Part shown: positions 8,709-17,396 of the stretch, one piece after another
Position numbering within the stretch: the first letter of the stretch is position 1
Layout of the letters: each line of letters starts with the position of its first letter
Assembly (NCBI RefSeq): GCF_018917145.1
Contig: NZ_JAHLOD010000001.1
Coordinates: 62,001-126,000 of the forward strand
DNA: 64,000 nucleotides
From: Clostridium bornimense
Lineage (GTDB): Bacteria > Bacillota > Clostridia > Clostridiales > Clostridiaceae
Reading direction: 5' to 3'
Made by a program: the position numbers and the translations under genes
The notes under the pieces: model-generated
The model's database searches: none
What the model was told of the DNA's origin: nothing
The model's input: the letters and a program-made list of their open reading frames with translations, nothing else

Positions 8709-9362
8709 TTATCTTTCACCAAAAATTTTTCTACCCACTCTTACCATATTGCTTCCTTCATCCATAGCATATAGATAATCATTAGTCATTCCCATTGATA
8801 AAAATTTCATATCAATATTCTTAAAGCTTTCTTTACTTAACTTATCGAAAGTATTTTTCATATCTTTAAAGTACTTTTTCAATATTTCCTCATTTCCTTT
8901 AGGTAATATTGCCATTAAGCCCTCTATTTTTATAAATTCACTTTTTTCAACCTCTTCGATTATATCATAAAGATCTTCCTTTAGTACTCCAAATTTGCTT
9001 TCTTCCCTACCAATATTTATTTGTATCAATCCTCTACAAATTCGTCCTTTGTTTCCATACTTTTTTTCTATCTCTCTTACTAATTCTACAGAATCAATAG
9101 AATGTATAAGACATTCTCTATCAACTAAGTATTTAACCTTATTTTTTTGAAGATGTCCTATAAAATGCCACTTTATTGGATAATCTTTTAAAACATCCAT
9201 TTTAGCAATTAAATCTTGTACTTTGTTTTCACCAAAATTTCTTATGCCCCCATCAAAAGCTTCTTTAATCATCTCTACGGGCTTAGTCTTAGACACTCCT
9301 ATAAGTGTTACCCCATCTTTAATAGTATTTAGAGTTTCTATGCTATTCTCTTTAACTGTCAT
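8709..9362 (-). CDS. ylmE: YggS/YlmE-family PLP-binding homeostasis protein
   Basis: PLP-containing protein of the PROSC/YggS family, which buffers pyridoxal phosphate and influences amino-acid metabolism; no enzyme reaction is established. It has 217 residues. The PLP lysine lies in IGVSKTKP, followed by NFGENKVQD and WHFIGHLQKNKVKY, all hallmark motifs; the C-terminus has LSMGMTNDYLYAMDEGSNMVRVGRKIFG. The ribosome binding site is GAGGTGG. It is the gene just upstream of sepF, as in Bacillus. The 94-bp gap before it (9363-9456) separates it from the DUF881 genes, where ftsA and ftsZ would stand in B. subtilis. Confidence 0.95.
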   Translation of the reverse strand: MTVKENSIETLNTIKDGVTLIGVSKTKPVEMIKEAFDGGIRNFGENKVQDLIAKMDVLKDYPIKWHFIGHLQKNKVKYLVDRECLIHSIDSVELVREIEKKYGNKGRICRGLIQINIGREESKFGVLKEDLYDIIEEVEKSEFIKIEGLMAILPKGNEEILKKYFKDMKNTFDKLSKESFKNIDMKFLSMGMTNDYLYAMDEGSNMVRVGRKIFGER

Positions 9363-9456
9363 ACCATCGCCACCTCAAAAAGAAATAATTTTAATAATAT
9401 ATTCTTCAAACAAATTAAATTTCCTTTTATTTTTTAATAATATTAATACAATAATA

Positions 9457-10164
9457 TTATTTAACTTCTTTCATATACTTGTAAGTTCTATCATTACTTA
9501 CAGCATTTATAACTATATCGTTTTTTTCTTCAAACTCCCTTATAAGCCCGCTCCTATAAAACTCCAAAGCGCCAAAATAATACTCACTAGTATTAACTGC
9601 TTTAAGTTTTTCAACGTCTCCAATAGCTTCTATAGTAAATGGTGCTGGAAGAACTATATCATTTATTTTAATTAATGCACCATAGCACTTAATCTCTGTA
9701 GTATCTAAAACTCTAACTTTATTTACAGCTATAGCCTCAGCACCTAAAACCTTTAAATCATTAACTATATATCTAAGATCACTATCATGTATCAAGTCAT
9801 AATTAGTTGCATATACATCTTTAGCATCATCTAAAGTTATAACAACTCCTGGACCTCTTATATCAGCCATTCCAGTTAACCCTTTGTATGTTAATAGCTC
9901 CTTTTCTAATTGTCTTTGTACCTTTGGATCTTCTACTCCCATATCAGTATATAATTCTTCTTTATCTTTTAACTCATTATATTTTCTATATAAATCATCA
10001 ATCTCATTTATTAATGATATTTTTTTATTATACTGATTGCTATACTCTTTACTATCTAAATAATTGAAGGTACTACCTCCACCTATTTTTAAATTAGATG
10101 CAACAAGAAAGCCTATAAGCACTGAAGCTATCAAAATGAAAATTGTAGCTTCATTTTTTTTCAT
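9457..10164 (-). CDS. DUF881 membrane protein (YlxX/YlxW type), second copy
   Basis: One of two DUF881 proteins flanking sbp. It has 235 residues: a short cytoplasmic start (MKKNEAT), one membrane segment (8-25), an extracytoplasmic coiled stretch (about 45-80) and the DUF881 domain (about 80-230), with DIRGPGVVITLDDAKDV, DLRYIVNDLKVLGAEAIAVNK and PFTIEAIGDVEKL. Its ATG overlaps the sbp stop (ATGA). The divIB-ylxW-sbp-ylxX type order suggests a role in septal wall synthesis, but no function is demonstrated for the family. The weak similarity of the N-terminal half to the upstream copy points to an old duplication. Confidence 0.86.
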   Translation of the reverse strand: MKKNEATIFILIASVLIGFLVASNLKIGGGSTFNYLDSKEYSNQYNKKISLINEIDDLYRKYNELKDKEELYTDMGVEDPKVQRQLEKELLTYKGLTGMADIRGPGVVITLDDAKDVYATNYDLIHDSDLRYIVNDLKVLGAEAIAVNKVRVLDTTEIKCYGALIKINDIVLPAPFTIEAIGDVEKLKAVNTSEYYFGALEFYRSGLIREFEEKNDIVINAVSNDRTYKYMKEVK

Positions 10165-10514
10165 TTTTTCACCTCATTATGTAATCTCAATTTATCTATT
10201 ATCAATCTTCTTATAATAGCAAAGTTGTTAAATATTCTTCCACCAAATACAATTACTGCAGCAAGATATACTGGTATACCTAGCTTATCACCTAAAAATA
10301 CTAATGCTACCGCAAGAATGGCATTGCCAAAAAAACCAGAAATAAAAATATCAGTTCTAAATGTTTTTTCAAGCGTACCCCTAAAAGCACCAAAAACTGA
10401 ATCTAAACATGCGAAAATTGCAACAGATAAATATGGTGATAAACTTGGTGGTATGCTTATATCCCAAAATACTCCTATAGCAATTCCTATAATTAATCCT
10501 ATTAAAGCTATCAT
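10161..10514 (-). CDS. sbp: small basic membrane protein Sbp (DUF1290)
   Basis: Small integral membrane protein of unknown function, conserved in Firmicutes division clusters. It has 117 residues, about three to four hydrophobic segments and a basic C-terminus (RRLIIDKLRLHNEVKK). Conserved features are PPSLSPYLSVAIFACLDSVFGAFRG and FGGRIFNNFAIIRR. It lies between two DUF881 genes, 12 bp after the first and overlapping the second by 4 bp, so translation is probably coupled. In B. subtilis the equivalent gene precedes ftsA, which is missing here. Confidence 0.9.
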   Translation of the reverse strand: MIALIGLIIGIAIGVFWDISIPPSLSPYLSVAIFACLDSVFGAFRGTLEKTFRTDIFISGFFGNAILAVALVFLGDKLGIPVYLAAVIVFGGRIFNNFAIIRRLIIDKLRLHNEVKK

Positions 10515-10526
10515 TTTTTCACCTCT

Positions 10527-11267
10527 CTAATCGCCTTTTATTACTTTTGAATATTTAAATTCACTGGTATAATTAGTTTTTTCTATTTTTATACTATCTT
10601 TTTTCTCAACAGAACAAGTGTATGAACCTTCTATATCTTTAAATGTACCATAAAAGTTCATTGCTGCACTAAGTTGATCTTTACTTCCTATAGCTTTAAT
10701 TGTTATTGTTTCATAAGGAGATATTCTTTCATTACCAATAAATATAGTTTTTACACCATCAGATGAACGAATTCCTTTATTACTGGTAAGTCTATATCCA
10801 TTAATAGAAATTGCTTCTGCACCAGCAAAATTTAATTCATTAACATATGTAATAAGATCCTTATGTGTAATAATAACATTCTTATTACTACTATCCATAT
10901 TTAAAACCTTTGGTGCTATAGTAACTACTACCCCAGGTCCTTCAACATCAGTTTCTCCTAGTAACATACGACTTTTTTCAAGTTGTTTATATAATTGCTG
11001 ATTATTACTATTACTATACGATGCCTCTTTTTCAAATTTTGATACTGTCTTTTGAAGAGCATCAACTTTTTCAGTTAATTCCTCTTTCTCTTTTGATAAT
11101 TTAGATACTTCACTAGTTATATCTACATCTGCTGTGTTATCATAAGCAGTTTTTTCTTCTCTAGAAATATACTTAAGTTGGTACGCTATTATAAAGCCTA
11201 AAATTCCAAGAACTACTGAAATAGCTATCTCTCTTTTAAGCTTTTTATAATCTACTTTTCTTCCCAT
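10527..11267 (-). CDS. DUF881 membrane protein (YlxW type), first copy
   Basis: A 246-residue protein with one membrane segment near 15-30, a coiled coil (about 50-95, KLSKEKEELTEKVDALQKTV) and the DUF881 domain with DVEGPGVVVTIAPKVLNM, LITYVNELNFAGAEAISING and YETITIKAIGSKDQL. It follows divIB by 8 bp. By position it corresponds to YlxW of B. subtilis. The outside-facing coiled domain fits a place in the division or wall-synthesis complex, but this is inferred from neighbours only. Confidence 0.87.
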   Translation of the reverse strand: MGRKVDYKKLKREIAISVVLGILGFIIAYQLKYISREEKTAYDNTADVDITSEVSKLSKEKEELTEKVDALQKTVSKFEKEASYSNSNNQQLYKQLEKSRMLLGETDVEGPGVVVTIAPKVLNMDSSNKNVIITHKDLITYVNELNFAGAEAISINGYRLTSNKGIRSSDGVKTIFIGNERISPYETITIKAIGSKDQLSAAMNFYGTFKDIEGSYTCSVEKKDSIKIEKTNYTSEFKYSKVIKGD

Positions 11268-11275
11268 CTATTCTC

Positions 11276-12055
11276 CTACCCTTCTATATGAACTGCTGGC
11301 AACTTATAATAACTAACATCTATATATCCTATAGAATCTTGATATTCCTTCTCTTTTATTATTTGAAATGCCTTATTTAGCTTATCTAAGATTTCTTCAT
11401 CTTTTCCAAGTTTTATTGTCAAGTTTTTATACTTAAATGAACAATTAAAAAACTCAGGTATCTCTATAAGTGATATATTTTTTTTGTCAAAACTATCATC
11501 TATAGGGTTTGAAATATTTAAAAATAAATCTGATATATATTTAACTTTTCTTTTATTATCTTTATTAAACACTATTGATTCACCTAACTTAATATCTCCT
11601 AATTCTAACCCTACTACTTCCGGCACCTCTAAATCTGCCATTGAATCTTTTATATCTATTAATTTGGCATCTTCTGAAAAAACATAATATTTTTTCTCAT
11701 TGTTTATGTAAAAAAAAGGCTTTTTCTCGTTAACTTTCACAATTATAGTTGACGGCAGTTTTCTCTCTATTTCTACGCTATCAACATAAGTATTTTTCTT
11801 TATCTCTTTTTGTATACTATCTAATTTGGTATAAAAAATATTTTCCCCCTTTACCTTTTCACCTATAGCATATATTTCTTCAGTAGAAACTATATTATTA
11901 TTTTGTACTTTAATATGCTTTATATCAAAGTACGGTATTTTGTACACCAAATTTATTAATATTATTACTAAAACTATAAGTATTATAATATTTCTAAATC
12001 TTTTTTTTCTCTTTCTCTGACGTTCTTTTTTCTGTATAAACTTATTCGCACCCAT
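11276..12055 (-). CDS. divIB: cell division protein DivIB/FtsQ
   Basis: Bitopic division protein that bridges FtsL and the septal transpeptidase. It has 259 residues from the ATG at 12055, chosen over an upstream GTG because AAGGTG sits 6 bp before it. The N-terminus is very basic (KERQRKRKKRFRN), followed by one membrane segment (about 21-38), a POTRA domain (about 45-115; YFDIKHIKVQNNNIVSTEEIY) and the FtsQ beta domain (VEIERKLPSTIIVKVNEKKPF). It starts the second half of the division cluster, downstream of a 346-bp gap carrying a terminator, so it needs its own promoter, which I could not assign with confidence. Confidence 0.92.
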   Translation of the reverse strand: MGANKFIQKKERQRKRKKRFRNIIILIVLVIILINLVYKIPYFDIKHIKVQNNNIVSTEEIYAIGEKVKGENIFYTKLDSIQKEIKKNTYVDSVEIERKLPSTIIVKVNEKKPFFYINNEKKYYVFSEDAKLIDIKDSMADLEVPEVVGLELGDIKLGESIVFNKDNKRKVKYISDLFLNISNPIDDSFDKKNISLIEIPEFFNCSFKYKNLTIKLGKDEEILDKLNKAFQIIKEKEYQDSIGYIDVSYYKLPAVHIEG

Positions 12056-12401
12056 CTCTAACACCTTATATTAATTTTGTATTATCTAATAACTATAATA
12101 TCATATATTAATTGGTAATTACATAATCTTTATAGTATTTTTATATAATATTAAAAAATTGCAGCAAATCAATGTATAAATATACGTTTAGCATATACAT
12201 TTATACCCGGAACTTCAATGGTTAATTTCTAAAATTTGAAGCAGTTAGATTAAAATTAATTAATAGATTAATCTCCGTATCCTACTACCAATTCTAAATA
12301 TAAATTATTGATCCTAATTAGAAATTACAAAATACAAATTAATAAAAAGGTATCGCCAACAAATTCTACCTTGTCATGCGATACCTTTACTTTCTAATAA
12401 A
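12056..12401. other. gene-free gap inside the division cluster
   Basis: These 346 bp of AT-rich DNA lie between divIB and ftsW. They contain the ftsW terminator hairpin (12346-12388) and must hold the divIB promoter; the rest shows no open frame. In many Firmicutes murG lies at this junction. I found no murG remnant. Confidence 0.7.
12341..12388 (-). terminator. terminator after ftsW (family A hairpin)
   Basis: The outer arms AAAGGTATCGC (12346-12356) and GCGATACCTTT (12378-12388) enclose a second small stem (ACAA/TTGT). On the minus strand the right side is followed by a TTTTTATT run. The TATCGC/GCGATA core recurs in the hairpins at 25602 and 26966, and as TATCAC/GTGATA at 31744. Confidence 0.85.
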
Positions 12402-13550
12402 CTATTTCTTTTTACTAATCTTTCGCTTTTTACTATGTATCGATATATTTAAAAGCACCCCTGCTGCAAATAGATTAATCATAAGTGCCGTTCCTCCATA
12501 ACTTATAAATGGTAATGGCACCCCTGTAACTGGCATTGCTCCAGATACTACTGCAATATTAATAATTGCTTGTAATCCTAATACACAAGTAATTCCTAGC
12601 GCTAATAACATTCCATGAATATCTTCTGCATTTAAAGCTACCTTAAGTCCTCTTGTTAGCAGTAATATTATTAACAAGATAAGTAGGAAACATCCAATAA
12701 ACCCAAACTCTTCTCCTATTATTGCAAATATGAAATCATTATGTGGTTCTGGTAAAAAGAATGCTTTCTGTCTTGACTGTCCAAGACCTTGTCCTATTAC
12801 ACCACCTGAAGACAAAGCAAACCAAGATTGTATAAGTTGATATCCTTTCCCTTGTGGATCTTTAAAAGGATCTAAGAAAAACATTACTCTGGCAATTCTA
12901 TAAGGCTCTACAAGTATGAAAAATGTACCAAATCCAATAGCTCCTACTCCCAAAAGAGCAATATGAGCTATTTTAATTCCCCCAACTATTAACATTATTA
13001 TTGTAGTTCCTAAAATTATTGTTGCAATACTAAGATTCTTACCTAAAAGAACAAGCCCTGCAAACGCTCCAGCAACTGCCAAATACGGTAATACACCATA
13101 TGTAAAACTCTTCATTTTTTCACCTTTTCTAGCTATAGAAGCTGCAGAAAAAAATACAACTATATACTTTGCTAATTCAGAAGGCTGAAATCCAAGTGGT
13201 CCTAATCTTACCCATCTTCTTGCACCATTTATTTCAGGAAAAAACAATGCGGCTATTAGCGATACTGCTGTTATCCCCATTCCCCACAAAAGAAACTTCT
13301 TTTTTTTGTACTTCTTGTAATTTATTCTAGATACAAAGAACATCATTATTACACCTACTACTGCGAAAGAGCCCTGTCTTAAAAAGAAATACATTTGATT
13401 ATTCCCATATATCTTCGAATGTAATGATATATATGATGATGCACTAAAAACCATTATTACACCAATTGACACTAATAATAATATAGTTGAAAGAAGTATA
13501 AAGTCTACTGATCCAGTATCATCACATAATTTCTTAATTTTCTTTATCAT
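12402..13550 (-). CDS. ftsW: SEDS peptidoglycan polymerase FtsW/SpoVE
   Basis: Polytopic SEDS-family glycosyltransferase that polymerises lipid II with a cognate class B PBP, here presumably the SpoVD encoded in the same operon. It has 382 residues and about ten membrane segments. Family motifs present are GARRWVRLGPLGFQPSELAK (the catalytic-region loop), EPHNDFIFAIIGEEFGFIG and GVPLPFISYGGTA. Only one SEDS gene is in the cluster, so whether it acts in vegetative division (FtsW), in spore cortex synthesis (SpoVE) or both cannot be told. It is 22 bp after mraY and ends at the family A terminator. Confidence 0.94.
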   Translation of the reverse strand: MIKKIKKLCDDTGSVDFILLSTILLLVSIGVIMVFSASSYISLHSKIYGNNQMYFFLRQGSFAVVGVIMMFFVSRINYKKYKKKKFLLWGMGITAVSLIAALFFPEINGARRWVRLGPLGFQPSELAKYIVVFFSAASIARKGEKMKSFTYGVLPYLAVAGAFAGLVLLGKNLSIATIILGTTIIMLIVGGIKIAHIALLGVGAIGFGTFFILVEPYRIARVMFFLDPFKDPQGKGYQLIQSWFALSSGGVIGQGLGQSRQKAFFLPEPHNDFIFAIIGEEFGFIGCFLLILLIILLLTRGLKVALNAEDIHGMLLALGITCVLGLQAIINIAVVSGAMPVTGVPLPFISYGGTALMINLFAAGVLLNISIHSKKRKISKKK

Positions 13551-13572
13551 AAACTCCCCCCTTACTTATATA

Positions 13573-14550
13573 TTAAAAAGTAAAGTATAATGCCACTATT
13601 CCTAATATGCATAAGAAAAATGTTACTATAGTAAACACTGTAACAACCTTAGTTTCTTTCCAACCTAATGCCTCAAAATGATGGTGTACTGGTGCCATCT
13701 TGAAAAATCTTTTCTTTGTCTTTTTATAATAAGTAACTTGGATTATAACTGAAAGTGCTTCAAAAACATATATTCCCCCTACTATTATCACAAATATAGG
13801 AAGTTTTAAAACCATAGCTGTAGCACCTACAACTCCCCCTAAAGCTAATGAACCTGTGTCACCCATGAAAATCTTTGCTGGATAAGCATTATTTTTCAAA
13901 AATCCTAATAAGGCTCCTATTGTGATACCTGCAAATATAACTATATTTAACTTTCCAAACATAAATGCTGTAACAGCAAAGAATGTCATAACCATCAATG
14001 TAACTGAAGTAGCAAGACCATCTAATCCATCTGTCAAATTAACAGCATTAGTTACTGCAGCATAATAAAATATCATTAATAATACATAAGGAATAAAACC
14101 AATATTTATTGTGTTTTCTATAAATGGAATTTTTAAATCAGTTCCAATAACCTTAGCTCCTAAAACACTTAAAAAAGTAGATACAATAAGCAATAATACC
14201 ATTTTCTCCATTGGCTTAAGACCTTCATTTTGCTTTTTAATTATCTTAATAGAATCATCTAAAAGTCCAATAATACCAAAACCAAATAATGCGAATAAAG
14301 GTATCATACCATCAATTTTTAAAAGTTTAAAATTTAAAATCATAACTAAAAGAATTGATATCATAAAAGTAACTCCACCCATAGTAGGTGTACCAGCTTT
14401 CTTTTGATGACTCTTAGGACCTTCTTCTCTTATTGGTTGCCCAAACTTAAATTTGTGCAAAAGAGGTATCATTCTTGGACATACAATAAGTGTTATCATT
14501 AGTGCTAATAATATATCAAATAATAATGTTAAATAAAAGTTAATATCCAT
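13573..14550 (-). CDS. mraY: phospho-MurNAc-pentapeptide translocase
   Basis: Integral membrane enzyme that transfers phospho-MurNAc-pentapeptide from UDP to undecaprenyl phosphate, making lipid I. It has 325 residues and about ten membrane segments. Catalytic motifs visible are KSHQKKAGTPTMGG, the DDSIKI aspartates of the first cytoplasmic loop, NAVNLTDGLDGLA, AKIFMGDTGSLALGG and MAPVHHHFEALGW with the histidine cluster. It sits between murF (17 bp) and ftsW in the order typical of Firmicutes. Confidence 0.97.
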   Translation of the reverse strand: MDINFYLTLLFDILLALMITLIVCPRMIPLLHKFKFGQPIREEGPKSHQKKAGTPTMGGVTFMISILLVMILNFKLLKIDGMIPLFALFGFGIIGLLDDSIKIIKKQNEGLKPMEKMVLLLIVSTFLSVLGAKVIGTDLKIPFIENTINIGFIPYVLLMIFYYAAVTNAVNLTDGLDGLATSVTLMVMTFFAVTAFMFGKLNIVIFAGITIGALLGFLKNNAYPAKIFMGDTGSLALGGVVGATAMVLKLPIFVIIVGGIYVFEALSVIIQVTYYKKTKKRFFKMAPVHHHFEALGWKETKVVTVFTIVTFFLCILGIVALYFTF

Positions 14551-14567
14551 TGTTTCTTCCTTTCAAG

Positions 14568-15911
14568 CTAAATTAAATTATTTACTATTTCTTCAAACTT
14601 ACTTCCTCTAGATGCTTTTACTAATGCAGCATAATTCTTATCTAAAGCTTTTATATAGTTAGCTATAGATAATTTATCTTCAAAAACCAAAGTATTTTCA
14701 CCAAATCCATCTTTATATGCTTTAGAATATTCTCCTGTAGTTAATAATAGATTTACACCTTTTTCTCTTGCATATTCTCCAACACTTCTATGAGCATTAT
14801 AACTTTCATCACCAAGTTCTCTCATATCACCTACTACTAGAATGTTATAAGGTTTCTTTAGATTCATAAGAACATCTATCCCAGCCTTCATAGAGTCAGG
14901 GCTAGCATTATAAGTGTCATTAATGATAATATTGTTATCTTTTTCTTTAACATCAAGTCTCATAGATGTAGCTTCTATATTTTTAAATCCTTCATTAATT
15001 TCTTTATCATTAAGCCCTAATTTTCTTCCTACTGCAATAGCTAAAAGTCCATTTAGTACGCTATGATAGCCTAATTGGTCAATTGAAAATAAAGACTTAT
15101 CTACAGTAAATTCTACACTTTCTTCACCAATTTTTATGTTTTCAGCTTTAATATTATAATCATCACTGTTTGCACCGATTTTTATAACTTCATAATCTTT
15201 TTCTGATATTGTCTTTAATAAATCATTTTCTCCATTTACAATAAGGACATTTTCTTTATTAAATCCTGTAGTTATTTCCATCTTAGCTTTTAATATATTA
15301 TCTCTAGTTTTTAAATTTTCTATATGAGACATTCCTATATTAGTTATAACTGCTATATCTGGTTTTCCTGCCTTCGCTAATCTTTCTATCTCTCCAAGAT
15401 TACTCATTCCCATCTCTAATACAGCAATATCATAGCTATTATCAAGACTGAATATCATAAGAGGTACACCTATTTCATTATTAAAGTTACCCTTTGTTTT
15501 AAACACCTTATACTTGCTACTTAATGCCGCTGCCACCAAATCTTTTGTTGACGTCTTTCCAGTAGATCCTGTTATTCCAACTACTTTTATATCTAATTTT
15601 CTTCTATAATAAGCTGCTAAATCTAAAAGAGCCTTTCTTGTGTCTTCAACTATTATTATGTTTCCTAATCCTTTAGTTTTTAAAGCATCAAAAGCTATTT
15701 CATCTATTATTACTGTTGAAGCACCATTTTTTAGTGCAACATCAGCAAACTTGTTACCATTAAAATTTTCTCCTTTTAATGCTATAAATAAAGCTCCCTC
15801 TTTTATCTTTCTTGTATCTGTTTCTACATAAGTTATTTTTCTTTCACCATTATATTCTAGATATCTTCCGTTAACAGCTTCTAGTATTTCATTAAATGAT
15901 AAATTTTCCAT
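14568..15911 (-). CDS. murF: UDP-MurNAc-tripeptide:D-Ala-D-Ala ligase
   Basis: Cytosolic ATP-dependent Mur ligase that adds D-Ala-D-Ala to UDP-MurNAc-tripeptide, completing the pentapeptide. It has 447 residues. The N-terminal substrate domain (1-100) has TRKIKEGALFIALKGEN, the central ATPase has GITGSTGKTSTKD (P-loop) and VLEMGMSNLGEIE, and the C-terminal domain has NDTYNASPDSMKAGI and VGDMRELGDES. Its ATG overlaps the stop codon of murE by 1 bp (TAATG), so translation is likely coupled. Confidence 0.96.
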   Translation of the reverse strand: MENLSFNEILEAVNGRYLEYNGERKITYVETDTRKIKEGALFIALKGENFNGNKFADVALKNGASTVIIDEIAFDALKTKGLGNIIIVEDTRKALLDLAAYYRRKLDIKVVGITGSTGKTSTKDLVAAALSSKYKVFKTKGNFNNEIGVPLMIFSLDNSYDIAVLEMGMSNLGEIERLAKAGKPDIAVITNIGMSHIENLKTRDNILKAKMEITTGFNKENVLIVNGENDLLKTISEKDYEVIKIGANSDDYNIKAENIKIGEESVEFTVDKSLFSIDQLGYHSVLNGLLAIAVGRKLGLNDKEINEGFKNIEATSMRLDVKEKDNNIIINDTYNASPDSMKAGIDVLMNLKKPYNILVVGDMRELGDESYNAHRSVGEYAREKGVNLLLTTGEYSKAYKDGFGENTLVFEDKLSIANYIKALDKNYAALVKASRGSKFEEIVNNLI

Positions 15912-17344
15912 TAGAATAACTCCTTTATTAGTTCTTTTACGATAACTCTCTCATCAAAAGCTATTGTCTTATCTTTTAGTATTTGATAATCTTCATGACC
16001 TTTACCTGCAATTAATAATACATCTTTTTCTTTAGCCATCATCATACCTTTTTTAATAGCTTCTAATCTATTCTCTTCAACAACATAATTATCACTATTT
16101 ATACCACTTAATATATCCTTTATAATTGCCCCTGGCTCTTCTGTTCTTGGATTATCAGATGTAACAATTGCTATATCTGACAATTCTGTGGCAATTCTTC
16201 CCATAATAGGTCTTTTAGTTTTATCTCTATCTCCTCCGCAACCAAAAATAGTTATAAGTCTTCCTTCAGTAAGCTCTTTTAATGTTTTTATTATATTTTC
16301 TAATCCATCTGGTGTATGTGCATAATCAACTATTATATCAAAAGGAATATTCTCTCCAAAAGATACTAATTCACATCTTCCTGGTACAGCTTTTAATTTC
16401 TTCATTCCATCCGCAATCTCTCTTAATGTCATTCCTTCTTGTAAAGCTACACCTATAACCCCTAATGCGTTTTCTACATTGTATTTTCCTGGAATGTTTA
16501 TTGATATATGCTCTACTTTATCTTTATATGCAACATCAAACTTTACTCCTTTAGAACTTATATGAAGATTAGTAGCATTTAAATCTCCATTTTTATCGAC
16601 ACTATAAGATAATGCTTCACTATATTGATTTTTTAAATCTATTCCATACTCATTATCTATATTAACTACTTTATTTATAGATACTTTAAAGAGTTTCTTC
16701 TTTTCATTAAAGTAATTTTCAAGAGTTTTATGAAAATCTAAATGATCTACAGTAAGATTAGTAAACACACCAGTAGAAAATTCTATTCCATATACTCTAT
16801 CTAATGCTAAAGAATGAGAAGATACTTCCATTACACAATAATCCATATTTTCTTCTACCATATCATTAAATAACTTATATAATTCCAATGATTCAGGAGT
16901 AGTTCTTTCAGTTTTTAATTTTTTTTCTCCTATCATATTGCATATGGTTCCTATTAAACCAACCTTGTAGCCCTTAGATTCTAATAGAGATTTCATCATA
17001 AACGCAGATGTAGTCTTTCCATTTGTACCTGTTATCCCTATTATCTTCATTTTCTTTTGTGGATTATCAAAATAGTTTTTTGCTAAAGTTGCTAGAGCTT
17101 TTCTACTATCTTCAACTTTTATATATAATGCATTTTCTATAACTAAATCTTCTTCTCCTATTATAACCTTTGCACCATTTTCTATTGCCTTATCGATAAA
17201 TTTATGTCCATCTACACTAAATCCCTTAATAGCAACAAAAACATCTCCATTTTTGACCTTTCTTGAGTCATATTGTATCTCATTAATTTCCTCATTATAT
17301 GTTTTACCTAAATTTAAATCCTTCAATAAGTTATCTAAATTCAT
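15911..17344 (-). CDS. murE: UDP-MurNAc-dipeptide ligase, meso-DAP-type MurE
   Basis: Cytosolic Mur ligase that adds the third residue of the stem peptide. It has 477 residues. The UDP-binding domain holds [17 protein letters not shown], the P-loop is [13 protein letters not shown] (about 113-125), then METSSH-type [14 protein letters not shown] and [12 protein letters not shown]. The specificity motif is [14 protein letters not shown] is diagnostic of meso-diaminopimelate ligases rather than lysine ligases, so this organism should have meso-DAP in its wall. It lies 52 bp after spoVD, across a weak hairpin, and overlaps murF. Confidence 0.96.
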   Translation of the reverse strand: MNLDNLLKDLNLGKTYNEEINEIQYDSRKVKNGDVFVAIKGFSVDGHKFIDKAIENGAKVIIGEEDLVIENALYIKVEDSRKALATLAKNYFDNPQKKMKIIGITGTNGKTTSAFMMKSLLESKGYKVGLIGTICNMIGEKKLKTERTTPESLELYKLFNDMVEENMDYCVMEVSSHSLALDRVYGIEFSTGVFTNLTVDHLDFHKTLENYFNEKKKLFKVSINKVVNIDNEYGIDLKNQYSEALSYSVDKNGDLNATNLHISSKGVKFDVAYKDKVEHISINIPGKYNVENALGVIGVALQEGMTLREIADGMKKLKAVPGRCELVSFGENIPFDIIVDYAHTPDGLENIIKTLKELTEGRLITIFGCGGDRDKTKRPIMGRIATELSDIAIVTSDNPRTEEPGAIIKDILSGINSDNYVVEENRLEAIKKGMMMAKEKDVLLIAGKGHEDYQILKDKTIAFDERVIVKELIKELF

Positions 17345-17364
17345 TTATATCTCACTCCTTATAA

Positions 17365-17395
17365 AGAAACACAATACTTACGTATTGTGCTTCAA
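17365..17395 (-). terminator. weak hairpin between spoVD and murE
   Basis: GCACAATAC-GTAA-GTATTGTG (17390-17370 on the minus strand) is followed by only TTTCTTT. It may attenuate rather than stop transcription into murE and murF, which have no other visible promoter. Confidence 0.5.
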
Positions 17396-17396
17396 A

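Noticed and set aside
12056-12401. possible murG remnant or small gene in the gap
   Set aside because: All six frames are broken by frequent stops and no MurG motif is visible.
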